Assembly (NCBI GenBank): GCA_965205965.1 | Contig: CBDBHT010000006.1 | Coordinates: forward strand, 310,001-374,000 | Direction of reading: 5' to 3' | DNA from: Bin55 sp965205965 | GTDB taxonomy: Bacteria; Pseudomonadota; Gammaproteobacteria; Pseudomonadales; Azotimanducaceae | Length of the DNA stretch: 64,000 nt | Shown: positions 63,998-64,000 of the stretch, piece by piece | Layout of the letters: the number at the start of each line of letters is the position of its first letter | How positions within the stretch are numbered: the first letter of the stretch is position 1 | The notes under the pieces: generated by a model | Told to the model about the DNA's origin: nothing | The model's database searches: none | Seen by the model: only the letters and a program-made list of their open reading frames with translations | Program-made: the position numbers and the translations under genes

Positions 63998-64000
63998 TTA

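Overview
The window looks like a piece of a gammaproteobacterial chromosome under heavy attack by insertion sequences. The strongest lineage signal is the gene order hflX-hflK-hflC-purA ... rnr-rlmB (34.9-44.2 kb), the classic gammaproteobacterial arrangement, here without hfq or miaA upstream. Aerobic respiration is indicated by haem-copper oxidase assembly genes (sco1, surf1, ctaA), and a Gram-negative envelope by a TolC-type channel and a TonB-dependent receptor. Host genes look moderate in GC, while most transposase genes are clearly GC-richer. By my own interval sums, about 40% of the window is transposon-derived, and almost all of it is broken. This fits a genome in an early reductive or host-associated phase; that lifestyle is inference.

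Layout. 0-1.1 kb: transposase fragments. 1.3-2.7 kb: sco1 and surf1. 3.5-5.5 kb: tsaC, purE and a glutathione transferase. 5.5-6.6 kb: a dead IS630. 6.8-7.9 kb: convergent cytochrome b561 and cytochrome c'. 8.1-16.3 kb: a transposon graveyard (IS1182, IS4, IS630, IS256, an unassigned DDE element, an ISNCY-like element, IS1380, a Tn5-like element) containing a 145-bp MITE. 16.4-17.0 kb: a frameshifted type IV pilin gene. 17.4-21.1 kb: an IS256-bounded nest holding a DruA (DUF4338)-transposase fusion. 21.5-23.7 kb: frmA and an amidohydrolase. 24.1-25.3 kb: IS630 with a MITE inside. 25.7-29.3 kb: a TolC-like protein and a CHASE2 adenylate cyclase. 29.5-33.4 kb: more IS remnants around an orphan membrane protein. 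33.6-34.2 kb: small membrane protein and YbjQ. 34.9-45.7 kb: the housekeeping block (hflXKC, purA, a Trm112-type protein, folE2, a DUF385 protein, tRNA-Leu, rnr, rlmB, alr). 46.5-52.3 kb: a secreted M14 metallopeptidase next to a TonB-dependent receptor, probably a peptide-use pair. 52.4-57.6 kb: MITEs, an IS1634-like remnant, and an IS630 carrying two inverted copies of a 1133-bp element. 57.8-59.9 kb: ctaA, tRNA-Arg and a glutathione transferase. 60.9-63.3 kb: two IS630 elements. 63.3-63.9 kb: a glutaredoxin-domain protein.

The most unusual material is in the mobile fraction. (1) One IS family encodes a DruA/DUF4338 domain fused to an IS4-type transposase; its 1133-bp internal-deletion derivative, lacking two of three catalytic acids, is present three times with target duplications, so the deleted form itself appears to move. 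(2) Two multi-copy MITE families of about 112 bp and 145 bp with 4-bp target duplications were found; four of their six copies lie inside transposase genes. (3) A single 146-bp element carries 23-bp inverted repeats. No CRISPR array, cas gene, prophage or complete defence system was seen.
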